The notes under the pieces: generated by a model
Database searches by the model: none
Seen by the model: only the letters and a program-made list of their open reading frames with translations
What the model was told of the DNA's origin: nothing
Source: Gerris lacustris
Lineage: Eukaryota; Arthropoda; Insecta; Hemiptera; Gerridae
Direction: 5' to 3'
Length of the DNA stretch: 64,000 nucleotides
NCBI GenBank assembly: GCA_951217055.1
Contig: OX578286.1
Span: forward strand, 3,264,033-3,328,032
Translations under genes and position numbers: made by a program
Shown here: piece by piece, positions 11,545 to 22,437 of the stretch
Layout of the letters: each line of letters starts with the position of its first letter
Position numbering within the stretch: position 1 is the first letter of the stretch

Positions 11545-12472
11545 ATATAAAATGATTGTAAATTGTGTTGACAGTCAAAGCACTTAAAATTAAGTCTGTT
11601 GATTCCACTGAGATTTAAGGAACTTTCTCATATAAAAAATAAAACATAATGAGTTGAAATTTGATCATTTTTTGTTAATTAAAAATTTGATCAAGTTTTG
11701 TTAATTAAAATTTGATCAAGTTTTGTTAACTAAAATTTGATTAATACAAAACCTAGTTTCAATCAATATATTTTTGGTCGTTGTTAGTTGAACTGAATGA
11801 TCTATTCATAATAATTGTAGAATTTTTGAATTTGTTTTCTTTGAATATTATTTATTTAAAAGCAGTCAATGACCATTGACCATTTCTGTCAGTCCATTAA
11901 AGTTGGTATTTAATATTAAGATGTTTCGTTAAATATTGTTTTTTTTTAATTTATTTTGTTATAAATTATTACAATATTACCATTATTACTATCATCTATT
12001 TATTATTATTGTTTCCCCCATTTTTTTAAAAACACAATAGAGGCTTGTTATACCTGTACAATTGCTCTTTGAACAGGGCTGTTTCTAGGTGTTTTGCCGC
12101 CCTATGCGAGAATTACCCCCCCCCCCCTTTTTACTACCATCGCCTTCTCCCTCTCTCATCTAGGCTAGAAGAAATTAATGCATTAGGTATAAAAGAACAA
12201 ATTTAACGTTTAAAAAATGTCAAACCTTAAGTAACTAAAAAAGGACTGTTGATCAAGTAACAAATATAAAAAAATCTAATATTGTTTTCACACCTAACAG
12301 ACACCGACTTATGACAAAGATCTTGTCTCCTGATTGCTGCCATCTAAGTGAAATCTGCTTTAAACATGTAAATGCAAACAACAACAACAAAAAAAAAACT
12401 TAATCCTAAAAAAGAAAATTCATAATATATTTTAAAAAACTTTATCACCCTCTTCAAATGGTCTTAATAGTT
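10453..12472. other. AT-rich intergenic stretch
   Basis: No gene was found. It holds a G run at about 10680-10700, long A/T-rich low-complexity DNA from 11060 to 11460, a TA microsatellite, short AAATTTGATCAAGTTTTGTT direct repeats near 11655-11745, and a C run near 12117. Confidence 0.5.
11461..11540. repeat. (TA)n microsatellite
   Basis: About 80 bp of nearly pure alternating TA. Confidence 0.9.
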
Positions 12473-13297
12473 AATTATGCACCTAGGGAGTAAAGTTAGC
12501 CATTATTCCCTGAGCGAAAATGTTGGTTCTTGAGGCGAAGCCAAAGGAACAGTGGTCCCTAAATCCCGAGGCAAAGCCGAGGGAATTAGACTCTTTAATT
12601 CCCGAGGGAATTAAAGAGTCTCGAGAAGAAGTAAAGAGAAGAGAAAAATTAAAATCGAGAGAATTAAAGAGCATCGCGAGGGGAATAATGGCACTTTACT
12701 CATGAGGTACATACAATATTTTATCTCCAGTAGGAAGAAAGTACATATTTTCGTCCATTGCACAGTTTTTATTTATTATTTAAAAATTCATATTTTACGA
12801 TTTTGGTAGTATTCATACTACGGAAAGATTAAATTTTAATTTAAATCAAATTATAATTATTCTTAACTACGGGAAACAGACAGAGAAAAATACACTCCAG
12901 CACTGGGATTTGAACCACAGGCCTCTATATTTAAATAAATAACAATAATTATTAGCACTTTAACAGTAGATATAAGAGATTCAATATTAAAAACAAGTAA
13001 GAATTGGAATTAAACTCAAATAGAAGGTTATTTAGATGCAGGTTATAAACAAAGGTAAACATGGTCGAAAAAGCAGTGCCACCAACCTGATTTCTATAAC
13101 TTCATTACATTAGCCATTCATTTTCTACTATATTTATAAAATATTTAAGTTGCAATCTTTACTTTTTTGCCCTACTTTACTTTTTCACCCTACTTTTACT
13201 TTTTCTCCCTACTTTTTGAGTTCAGGGATGAAAAGACTTAATTTAGTCCCTTTAAACTAATTCAAAATCATAACTTTTTCTCCCTACTAGAGATAAA
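12473..13297 (+). repeat. Stem-loop minisatellite element, copy B
   Basis: A composite repeat found seven times in the window. Its head is an inverted repeat (GCACCTAGGGAGTAAAG at the left; AATAATGGCACTTTACTC near 12690) enclosing stem-loops with the loop GAGGCGNAGCCGA and varying complementary stems. Its body starts at TTTATCTCCAGTAGGAAGAA (about 12720) and ends with the inverted counterpart CTTTTTCTCCCTACTAGAGA (about 13270). Between them lies a conserved non-coding stretch (AACCTGATTTCNNNAACTTC). There is no open frame. One unit, 12588-12621, is a 16-bp perfect palindrome with a 2-base spacer. Confidence 0.75.
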
Positions 13298-13663
13298 ATA
13301 CTTTATGCACCTAATTTTTTTTAGTTTAAACATTTTAGGGTCAGGCCATTTTACCCTGGGCGCCTCATATAGACTAATAATACTATTTTATAGACTAAAT
13401 GAGTTGTTTTGACTAAATATTTTGCCAAATTTACTTTCATACCTTGTAAATAAAACAACTACGAACAAAATTATATTTTATATTGAGGTATTTGTATTGT
13501 AAAAGGCTTTAAAGGTAAAACTGATTAGTTAATTCTGAAAACCAAAGTTAGTATAGGCTGGTGGACGTGGCTTTGGGGTAGAAGGGTTGGGAACTGCTCC
13601 TACCACTTTTAGACAACTGGAAATTAAAATACAAGAGTAAATACAATGTAAAGTATACATTTT

Positions 13664-13960
13664 GCTTCCAAGCTTACCGAAGGTAACGGAAGCTATGTGA
13701 TTGTTCTGAAGAACGAAAATATGTTAGGTCTCCGATTTCAAAAATTCCAAGACAGAAATCCGTTTCAGACATCAGGGAACAACATTTTTGGTTCCGTGTC
13801 TGTCTGTCAGTCGGTCTGTCGTTCAATTTTTGCAAACCAACATATCTTAAAAACTGCACGTCCAATTTTAATGAAATTTGGGTAGTAGGTCATAATTGGT
13901 CCCATATAAGTTTCAACCTTCTGCCCCTATTTGTTTCTCTTCCACATGCGCACAAACATA
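13664..13960 (+). repeat. Dispersed interspersed repeat fragment
   Basis: It begins TTTTGCTTCCAAGCTTACCG, contains CGTGTCTGTCTGTCAGTCGG and an AATTTTAATGAAATTTGGG segment, and is related to the start of the repeat at 48530-48660 (TTTTGCTTCCGAGTTTACCG). This architecture is common among arthropod retroposed repeats. The class cannot be assigned. Confidence 0.5.
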
Positions 13961-14604
13961 CATTTATTTACACCTATAGCTTCAAAAGTACTTATCTGAT
14001 TTGAATGAAACTTTTATAGTGTGTCGAAAGTAACCCGCAGATAGCCCCAGATTCATTTGAACCATCTGCGCTCTTTAAATTTTGCTAAATTGATACTTTA
14101 ATTTGTGTAAAAAATGAAAACAATTTTGACATATTGAAAAAAAACGGGGGAAACAATTAGACCAATTAGACAATAATGGCTTGAAAAAGCATAAAATCGA
14201 TAAAGTCCGTGGATAGGATGCGAGGAAGCTATGTGCCACACCAATTGGCACTCTATTTTTTTTACATAGTACCCCTCCCTCTCCCTTTCTGAATATATTT
14301 CAACCAAAGTTTAGATAACTTTTTATCCCGCTATCATAGACTGACCGAGGGTATGTATGAAGCCTTAGTTAATCATTTCCCTACCCATTTCAGGGATCAT
14401 TCTCGAGCAAAATTGCTCATGATGACAGTCATTTGCAACGACTCATTTGCTAACGACTCTTTTCATGAGCAACTCCCTTGAGAATGATTTCTTTAATAAG
14501 TTCCAATTGTTTTGATTAACAAAATTTCTAAGAGTGGTCTCCTGATGGAAGATCTAGACTCTGATTACATTTATTAGACTCTGACCATGAACTTACGCTG
14601 TAGA
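13961..14604. other. Intergenic, no feature recognised
   Basis: Moderately AT-rich DNA. A local inverted pattern around GAGCAAAATTGCTC at about 14404 is short and isolated. No coding exon was seen. Confidence 0.4.
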
Positions 14605-14760
14605 ACTAGGCCTCGTGGGCTCTATCATTGAAACAAGAGTATAGTAATAAATATGAATTGAATATTGAGAAAATAGGTAATAATGATGAGTTAATAGTTA
14701 AAGAGTATGGTTGTAGTAGTGGATGAGAAACCCTTCATTCTTACTATTCTACTAAAGACA
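14605..14760 (+). repeat. Fragment of the ATTGAAGCGAGCGTA family
   Basis: GGCTCTATCATTGAAACAAG followed by AGTATAGTAATAAATAT and an AATGATGAGTTAATAG segment matches the left part of the element at 38391-39176; diverged and incomplete. Confidence 0.55.
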
Positions 14761-15034
14761 CACTTGGGAAAAGAAATCAATTATGCTATCAGGAATTATG
14801 AAAAAAAAAGTAATAAACAATTATGCTATCAATTATGATATTCTAGATGGTTGGAAAGTTGGTTAAAATAATTAAGGAATCCCTTGATATGTGCAATTAT
14901 AGAAAATACAAGTGTTGTGGAAAGTGACCTCATCTCTGCTAAAATGCGTTACAAAATCAGGGATGTTTGATTGGAGAGAATTGGAAAAGCCATGAACTTG
15001 TGAGCCGAGGGTCAGTCAAGGAAAATAGTATATT

Positions 15035-15472
15035 ATGTTACTAGGCTGTGAAGTGAGTTTTTTCTTTACCGCGGCAATTACATTTACTGTCGAGCGAAGC
15101 AAGACAGAAAATATTGCCAAGTTAAAGAAAATACACTTCACAGTCGTGTAGCGTATGCTATTTTTTCCGTGGTAGCAGACAATGAAAAAACATTAAATAT
15201 TAATCAATAATCAATATATAATAATAACAAATATTAGTACATACTTAAGACTTAATAAAAGAAACCTTAAAAAGAGGTAACACTATAAGAAAAGATAAAT
15301 AAAACGCATTGACATCTAGCGGATTTTAATCGTACTAGAAGCATTTCTACAAAGATTTCAGCGCTAAATCGGAAGTTTTGATAACTACCAGCACGAAAGA
15401 AGATGTTTTCTTTACAGCTGTTTTTGTAGGCTCTAAAGTTACTATTTCACAGCCTGCCACGGAAAATAGTTA
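15035..15472. repeat. Imperfect inverted repeat with CTGTC..GACAG hairpin centre
   Basis: AGGCTGTGAAGTGAGTTTTT near 15042 is mirrored by AAATACACTTCACAG near 15128. At the centre, CTGTCGAGCGAAGCAAGACAG forms a short stem whose loop (GAGCGAAGCAA) resembles the loop of the stem-loop minisatellites. TTCACAGCCTGCCACGGAAA at 15449 partly repeats the left end in inverted form. It runs directly into repeat copy C. Confidence 0.4.
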
Positions 15473-16120
15473 TTTATGCACCTAGGGAGTAAAGTAAGCC
15501 ATTATTCTCTGAGCGAATAAGTTGGTTCTTGAGGTGAAGCCGAAGGAACCATGGTCCCCCAATCACCAAGGCTAATTCCCAAGGCGTAGCCGAGGGAATA
15601 ACTCTAATTAGCTCCTGAGACGCAGCCAAGGAAGATAATTATTGCGAGGGGAATTATAGCACTTTACTCCTGAGGTACATACAATATTTTATCTTCAGTG
15701 GGGGAACAAACATATCTTCATCCATTGCATAGGTGGTTTTATTTATTATTTTAATGAATAACAATAATTACCAAATAATATCCACTTTTAATAGCAGATG
15801 TAAGAGATTCAATATTAAAAACAAATAAGAATTGCAATTAAACTCAAATAGAAGGTTATTTAGATGCAGGTTTAAACAATGATAAGCGCAAATTACAAAT
15901 AAGGTTGAAAAAGCAGTGTCGCCAATCTGATTTCATCAACTTCACTACATTAGCCATTCATCCTCTACTATTTATAAAATAATAAAGTTGGCAATCCTTC
16001 TTTTTCTCCCTACTTTTACTTTTTCTCCCAACTTTTTTAGTTCAGGGAAGAAAAGACCTTATTTTAGTACCTCTAAACTAATCCAAAATCATAACTTTTT
16101 CTCCCTAATGGAGATAAAGG
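15473..16120 (+). repeat. Stem-loop minisatellite element, copy C
   Basis: Same family and orientation as the copy at 12473. The head has ATGCACCTAGGGAGTAAAG, hairpin units with GAGGTGAAGCCGA and GACGCAGCCAA loops, and GGGGAATTATAGCACTTTAC. The body ends TTTTTCTCCCTAATGGAGAT near 16118. Confidence 0.75.
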
Positions 16121-16703
16121 TCTTTTTGAGCTTGCACATAATTTAGGAAAAGGCAAAAACACTTCACTACCAGGTATCCCGAGGTTATCTTACCTGTGAA
16201 ACACTGTCGAACTTAACTTCCAGATTTAAATTCAGTTTTACTTTGTATATGAGAAAGTTTTGTTTCAGTTTGTCCGTACCAATTTTGTTTTTTAGAAATT
16301 TTTGTTGAATTTTTTTGGGGGTTTTATGTTTTATTGGATCTTTAGGTAAATGAGGATCTTATTGTTGTTGATACTTGCTGGATATGAACTTCTCTAGACA
16401 GGTTCTGGCTTATCAATATCATCAGCAGAAGAATATAGGAGCTAACTAAATTATTAAATGTTTTATCTACTCAAAATATTTATTTAGATTTTGACCCTAA
16501 TAAATTTTGTTTGAACTTATGAAGTCGGACAGAATAAAAGTGATGACAAGTTTTGATTTTTTGTAATGTTAAAAATAATGAAAAAAGTATCCAATTTTGT
16601 ACTTCTGATCAATGTGTAGACAAAACTTTAATTTTAAATTTATGGATAATAAAAATTTACCACCTTAAATGGAATTGAACTAATAAACTATTTGATTGAA
16701 CAA
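16121..16703. other. Intergenic, no feature recognised
   Basis: AT-rich sequence between a repeat and the satellite, with no open frame of note. Confidence 0.4.
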
Positions 16704-17860
16704 ACTAGGTTTGTTCCAACCAAACAGGAAACCTTCTACGAGATTGTCACTTAGATTACACTGTCCATGACAATCACAGCTTACTGGGAAAAAACCTATT
16801 GATAGGTTTGTTTCTACCAAGAAGGGAACCGTCTATAAGACTGTCACTTAAATTGCACTGTCCATGACGATCCCAGCTTAGAAACAAACCTATTAATTGG
16901 TTTGTTTCTACCAAGCAGGAAACTGTCTACAGGATTGTCACTTAGATTGTGCTGTCCATGACGATCCCAGCTTAAAAACAAACCTATTAATTGGTTTGTT
17001 TCTACCAAGCAGGGAACTGTCTACAGGATTGTCACTTAGATTGTGCTGTCCATGATGATCCCAGCTTAGAAACAAACCTATTAATAGGTTTGTTTCTACC
17101 AAGCAGGGAACTGTCTACAGGATTGTCACTTAGATTGTGCTGTCCATGACGATCCCAGCTTAGAAACAAACCTATTAATAGGTTTGTTTCTACCAAGCAG
17201 GGAACTGTCTACAGGATTGTCACTTAGATTGAGCTGTCCATGACGATCCCAGCTTAGAAACAAACCTATTAATAGGTTTGTTTCTACCAAGCAGGGAACT
17301 GTCTACAGGATTGTCACTTAGATTGTGGTGTCCATGACGATCCCAGCTTAGAGACAAACCTATTAATTGGTTTGTTTCTACCAAGCAGGGAACCATTAAT
17401 GGGATTGTCACTTAAGCCTAGTCCACACCAGTAGACATGTTGCGAGACATGTCTTTAGACATCTGCTGAGACCGTCTATGGTCTAGGTCTAGCGTCCACA
17501 CTTGTAGACACGTTGCCCAACATGACTACCGTTGCACTGTGTCTACCATTTAGAATGGAAAACCATAGACATGCGATTTTTGGTCTAGCAACGAGACCGT
17601 AGACGCCGTTTGTCTCAGCCGATGTCTATAAACAAATCGCTAGACATGTCTCTGAGACCAAAATCGCGCAACATGTCTACTAGTGTGGACAAGGCTTTAG
17701 ATTTTGCTGTCCATGACGATCTCAGCTTGGTAGAAACAAACCTATTAATAGGTTTGTTTCTACCAAGCAGGAAACCATTAATGGGATTGTCACTTAGATT
17801 GTTGTTTCCATGATGATTCCAGCTTAGGAGAAACAAACCTATTAATATAAGAATGTGCCG
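16704..17860. repeat. 94-bp tandem satellite array
   Basis: Units starting with GGTTTGTTTCTACCAAGCAG recur at 16993, 17087, 17181, 17275 and 17369, exactly 94 bp apart. More diverged units stand at 16706, 16804 and 16899 and again near 17750. Each junction is a palindrome (AAACAAACCTATTAATAGG continuing into TTTGTTT), so every unit has hairpin-forming ends. One unit is split by the MITE at 17415-17696. Open frames here are by-products of the repeat. Confidence 0.9.
17415..17696. mobile_element. 282-bp MITE with TTA target duplication, inside the satellite
   Basis: The ends are inverted copies of AGCCTAGTCCACACYAGTAG continuing through ACATGTTGCG. TTA flanks both sides (17412-17414 and 17697-17699). 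Intact satellite units read CACTTAGATT at this point, so the empty site is known and the 3-bp duplication is certain. A TTA/TAA duplication points to the PIF/Harbinger group. Confidence 0.85.
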
Positions 17861-18857
17861 CACTACCTTATAATTGATGTACCTTTAAATATGTTACTAA
17901 AAAAAAAAAAAAAATTCAGCTAATTGCTACTGAAATTAAATAATTTTATTAGGCACAAAAAAAAAAAACACTTATGTTTTATAAATGGAGAAAAAAAATG
18001 TATATTGTATATAGATTTATATGTAATTTGTTATATAAAATTTTTACTAATTTTTATTTTTTAAATCTGTATGTCTGTTCTCTTAAATTTCAAATAAACA
18101 GGTGTATGTTGTACATGGAATATTAAGAAGAACCCAAAATATAAAAACAACAAATCTAATAAAGTATGTATTCATTTTTTTAGAAAAAGGCTTTTCGGAT
18201 TTCTGTGTAATTCTGCATTATTAATTTTTTTAAATTACCTTGGACATACGTTATTGTATTTTGATTTATTATTATTATTATTATTTGTAAATAAATTTTT
18301 TAAAAAAATATCACTCTTTAAGTTGTAGTAGATTTTAAAACAAAAAAAAAAAAATATTTTAAAATCAATTTTTTGTGTGTTACTATTTTTTTTTTTTTTT
18401 TTTATACAGCACTTAATGTGTGAAATTGTATATTGTAGTCTGAGATTTTTATTTTTATTATTATGTAATTTTGAAATTGGTATTATTGTTATTTTTATTT
18501 TTGTTTTATTTAGCTCATTTTTTTAGGTTATTATTTTTTAAATATTTGTAGCTTGTTTCTTGATTCGTATTTTTTTATTTTATTTTATTTTTTTTTTGTC
18601 TATTTATTATTATTATTATTCTAAATGAAGGGTCTTGGTAGATCTTACAGGGTTAGGAGTTAGCTTTCCTATTAATAAAGTTAAACAGGATCGGGGGGTG
18701 CTCACAACTTGGATGGGTTACCACAGATATTGATTCAATTCCTAGACCGGGCTCTTGCTTGGGATTCACCCTGTATCAACATGTAAACAAATAGCTGCTT
18801 GTGTAAGAATCCTCTTTGTTTGTTTACATAATTAAATGCAATACATAATATTTGGGT
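17861..18857. other. Low-complexity AT-rich intergenic DNA
   Basis: Long A and T runs and TTATTATTATT tracts; a less AT-rich block at about 18630-18790. No gene or transposon end was recognised. Confidence 0.45.
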
Positions 18858-19082
18858 ACTTCTTTAGATTGTTACTCCCCTGCTCTTTTTTAGAATATAA
18901 ATGGCTTTGACTGAGCAACTATTAAGACAAAGGGATGTCCAGTGTACTTTAGGACAAAGGAATATCACACTTCTATTTCTATAAGGGGAGTAACAGTCTA
19001 AAGAAGAACATTTCGTACACCTTCTTTAGATTGTTACTCACCTCTTATTTTTTTTATAAGGGGAGTAACCATCTAAAGAAGT
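18858..19082. mobile_element. Two adjacent MITEs with ACTTCTTTAGATTGTTACTC ends
   Basis: Copy 1 (18858-19008) and copy 2 (19019-19082) each have inverted ends of the form ACTTCTTTAGATTGTTACTC, separated by about 10 bp. The junction between them reappears in inverted orientation at about 36600-36668, so the doublet behaves as a unit. Confidence 0.6.
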
Positions 19083-19362
19083 GCCAATATTTGTACATAA
19101 CAGTTGTATAAAATTGTACAACTAGCTCATTCTAGTATGGGAACATAGGCTAAGCTGTGGTTGTTTCATCTGTCTGTCAGTCCGTCACAAGAATTGTAGA
19201 ACTATTAAGCATATCAGTCTGTATGACCGGCTCTAAAACAATGAGATACTAGGCATATCAGTACAAAAACATTAAAAACAATACAGTAAAACATTGGCAT
19301 AATTCTGTTAATGACCTTCCCCTCATTGTTTTGTACTTATATTAGCAGTCCATAGGTCAAAA

Positions 19363-20129
19363 GGCTGTACACCAAGTGCGCCAGCCCCTTTGTGAAGGGT
19401 ACGGTCGAAGTGCGCCGGGTTAATCTCACCTATTGAAACAGGTATTCCGCCCTCCTCGGACCCTCTTTAGGACTAATCGTGGTCAATATTCCTATATACT
19501 CAATATAAAGCAGTTGGAAATTACTTTTAACAAACAGCTCAGAGTGGTATGGTGATCATTAGCAAATCTCAGTGCATAGAAATTTGCATAAATCTGTAGA
19601 ATGTCTCGTAAGAACAAAATCCATTTCCTGCACGGAAAGCTTGTTCAAAGGAAAGCGGATTCTATTAGGTTATTATTTTCCAGTAAATATTTATTAAGTT
19701 TTTGCAATTTTCCATGAAAGATTATAGTTCTTTAAAAATAAAGGATTTATCCCATTCCAAGCTAAGGTCAATCACCATCCACAGGTAAGTAATCCCATTC
19801 CTTCATCCTTCCGCTTTTAATAAGCCTATGTTACTGACCCGTTAAGAAGCTCATGCCCTATCAATATTTAGTATGCAGGCATAGATAAAGATTACAGAAC
19901 TGCTATAATCCATATGGTAGCGATAGATTTCAACTTATTCCTTAATTTTGTGGTTTGTTGGATTCTGATTTCCAATTCCAAAGTTCTTTGGGTTTAGAAA
20001 GGGTGCAAGAAGGGATAACCCGGGCTTACCTGGCTTCACCCTTCAAACTCTTTAGACTAAGAGGCTGGCGCACTTCGACCGTAACCTTTTTCTAATCCTA
20101 AGGGGGGCTGGCGCACTTCGGTACCAGCC
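19363..20129. mobile_element. 767-bp non-autonomous transposon with 8-bp target duplication
   Basis: The ends are inverted (left GGCTGTACACCAAGTGCGCC; right, complement strand, GGCTGGTACCGAAGTGCGCC) and each end carries a second copy of the ACGGTCGAAGTGCGCC motif about 40 bp inward. GGTCAAAA flanks both ends (19355-19362 and 20130-20137), an 8-bp duplication as made by hAT or P-type transposases. There is no coding capacity. Confidence 0.75.
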
Positions 20130-20137
20130 GGTCAAAA

Positions 20138-20776
20138 TTGGTGCTACGGTGGTCTTACAGACTGCCCACAAAAGGGTTAAATAAGAATTTAGATTCAAAA
20201 TTATTGGGTTGAAATTTAATGTTAATCCATGTACTATGGTCTAATTAGTGAGTGGTGTGATACTAGCTTAGTGGGCAGATCATTAAAGCATACAAGCTTG
20301 GATCAGTGTTCCATTCCTGGAAGTGGGCTTCAATATTTCCCCCGGTGTTTCATCCTATCTTCTTTAATATCAATATTAATGATCTAAAATGCTAGATATG
20401 GATTCCCGTTAAATTTTGACATTTATTTTTTAAATCTTAAACACAATACAACTTAGATTTACCGACCAATTAAAAATTAAGAAACCGGCTATAATGTTAT
20501 TTTTATTTTTTTAAAAAAAGATAAATTTTGAAAATAGGTGTGTTCCTTTATTATCTGTTAACTAAAAAAAAAAAAAAAATTATTATTACTATTATTGTTT
20601 ATAATAGCAGGGAAAAAAGTTTTTATTATTATTACACTGTGTATTTATTATTATTGGACAAATCGAGGACTTAGAGTCTGACGTTATCTATTTTTTTGAG
20701 TTATATACACAGAATGTGTTTCAATATATAAGCTGAATGGGTCATATTATCTCTATCTATTGTAGATAGAGATATG
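20138..20776. other. Intergenic, no feature recognised
   Basis: AT-rich DNA with A/T runs near 20560; ends in a TATCTCTATCTA-rich stretch beside the next element. Confidence 0.4.
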
Positions 20777-21181
20777 CAGTAGAACCTCGATAAGAAGTGT
20801 CTCAAGGGGATTAGGGAAACAGTCTTGTTATCGAGATGCTCTTTTTGTTGAGGGTCGTGTTGTCAAGGTTATATTGGCTATCAGTCTTGTTATCGATGTT
20901 AATGGGTGGGGTTTTCAAGTCTAGACTTGATCAAAGTTGACCCATTCCTGTATAGAGTCGCGCTATAGAGGTTGACTTATCAAAACAACTTGTTATAGAG
21001 GTTCTGAGTTACGTTGTGAATTGGAAAAAATCCGTGTTATAGAGGTTGTTTGGATAATAATAGTCGTGTTATAGAGGTTAATTTAACATTATGTATTATG
21101 GCAATCTTAAGGGGATTTTAAAATTGTACTTGTAATTGAGGTTGTCGTGTTATTGAGGGTCGTGTAACCGAGGTTCTACTG
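20777..21181. mobile_element. pogo-like MITE (405 bp)
   Basis: The inverted ends are CAGTAGAACCTCGATAAG and (complement) CAGTAGAACCTCGGTTACAC. The interior repeats the theme of short TTATAGAGGTT and GTTATCGAG motifs in both orientations. CAGTAGAACCTCGATAA ends are typical of pogo/Tigger elements. TA follows the right end; the left flank has TG. Confidence 0.7.
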
Positions 21182-21242
21182 TATCTATAATAGATTGAGA
21201 TATTATGATATCTCTCCATGATATATCTATATTATAGATACC

Positions 21243-21494
21243 CAGGGCTCGATTTGAGGCGGAACGGCGTTCCGGGACCTCTCTCTCTGATAAAAAAAAA
21301 AAAAATTATCGGCACTAAGATTTGCACTAATAGTGTGGGTTTATGTCTAAAACTGCTTAAAATGCTGTTTTTAAACGTTTATTTTTCAAATTTTCCCGGG
21401 GAGGACCCCTGGACCCCCCTTCTATAGGGGGGGGGGGGGGGGGGGGGGGGTAGGTTGTAGTTCCGGCACCTCAATTTCTAGAAATCAAGCACTG
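21243..21494. mobile_element. hAT-type MITE with internal G tract
   Basis: The ends are CAGGGCTCGATTT and (complement) CAGTGCTTGATTT. TAGATACC flanks both sides (21235-21242 and 21495-21502), a perfect 8-bp duplication as for hAT elements. A run of about 24 G lies near 21427-21450. Confidence 0.8.
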
Positions 21495-21706
21495 TAGATA
21501 CCTATAATTGATTGAGACAGTATATCCCAGTCAGCTTATGTATTGAAATAGAAGCATTATAAAGGTATATAACTCAAAATCTCAAAAAAAAAAAAATGTA
21601 AATAACATCGTCTAGACTGCTGAACCAAACAAAAACAAATTTGCCCAACAGTGGTCTCTGCGCTATCTCAGACTGGACATGTGCATCTCAGACTGGGCAT
21701 GCACAT

Positions 21707-22429
21707 TAGGGTGGGCCGAAAAAAAAACTTTTTTGAATTTGAAAAAGTCCAACCTCGTAAAACTTGTGTATGCAGTAGAAACTATCATACGTAAAATTTT
21801 GGCCCGATCGAATGACACTTAGGTGGTGCACTATCGCTTCAAAGCTTTAAAAACACAATTTTTAAGAAATTTTTTATATTTTAATTTTTTTAAAATATTT
21901 TAGTAATTTTTTATTCAATATTAGCATCTATTTCCTCTTTGCTGACATATTATTTGATTGCAGGAAGAAAAAGAAAAATAAAATAGTTAAATATAGATTG
22001 AGATAAGTCGGTACATACATAATACATATGTGTACCATTGAGTTATTCAAGGATATTATTAGGAGCTGCATAACACTAATTTCTCTATTATCTTTGGAAT
22101 AACTCAATGGTACACATTATGTATATACCGGCTTATCTCAATCTATAATTAACTTTTTTAATTTTTTTTTTTTCTTCCTGAAATCAAATAATATGTCAGC
22201 AAAGAGCAAATATATGCTAATAAGTGAATAAAAATAACTAAAATATTTAAAAAAAAAAAATTAAAATATAAAAAAAAAAATTGAAAATAGTGTTTTTAAT
22301 GCTTTGAAGCAATACTGCACCACCTAAGTGTCATTCGATCGGGCAAAATATTTTACGTATGATACTACACAAGTTTTACGAGGTTGGACTTTTTCAAATT
22401 CAAAAGTTTTTTTTTTTCGGCCCACCCTA
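21707..22429. mobile_element. Palindromic hAT-type MITE (723 bp)
   Basis: Almost the whole element is one long palindrome: the left arm from TAGGGTGGGCCG is mirrored from the right end, meeting near 22070. ATGCACAT flanks both ends (21699-21706 and 22430-22437). The surrounding DNA is a short tandem repeat (TCTCAGACTGGGCATGCACA and variants), and removing the element restores a repeat unit, which confirms the 8-bp duplication. Confidence 0.8.
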
Positions 22430-22437
22430 ATGCACAT

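Noticed and set aside
16993..17462. Regular 94-bp repeats considered as a CRISPR-like array
   Set aside because: The whole 94-bp unit is repeated with no unique spacers, and the genome is an animal nuclear genome; it is a satellite.
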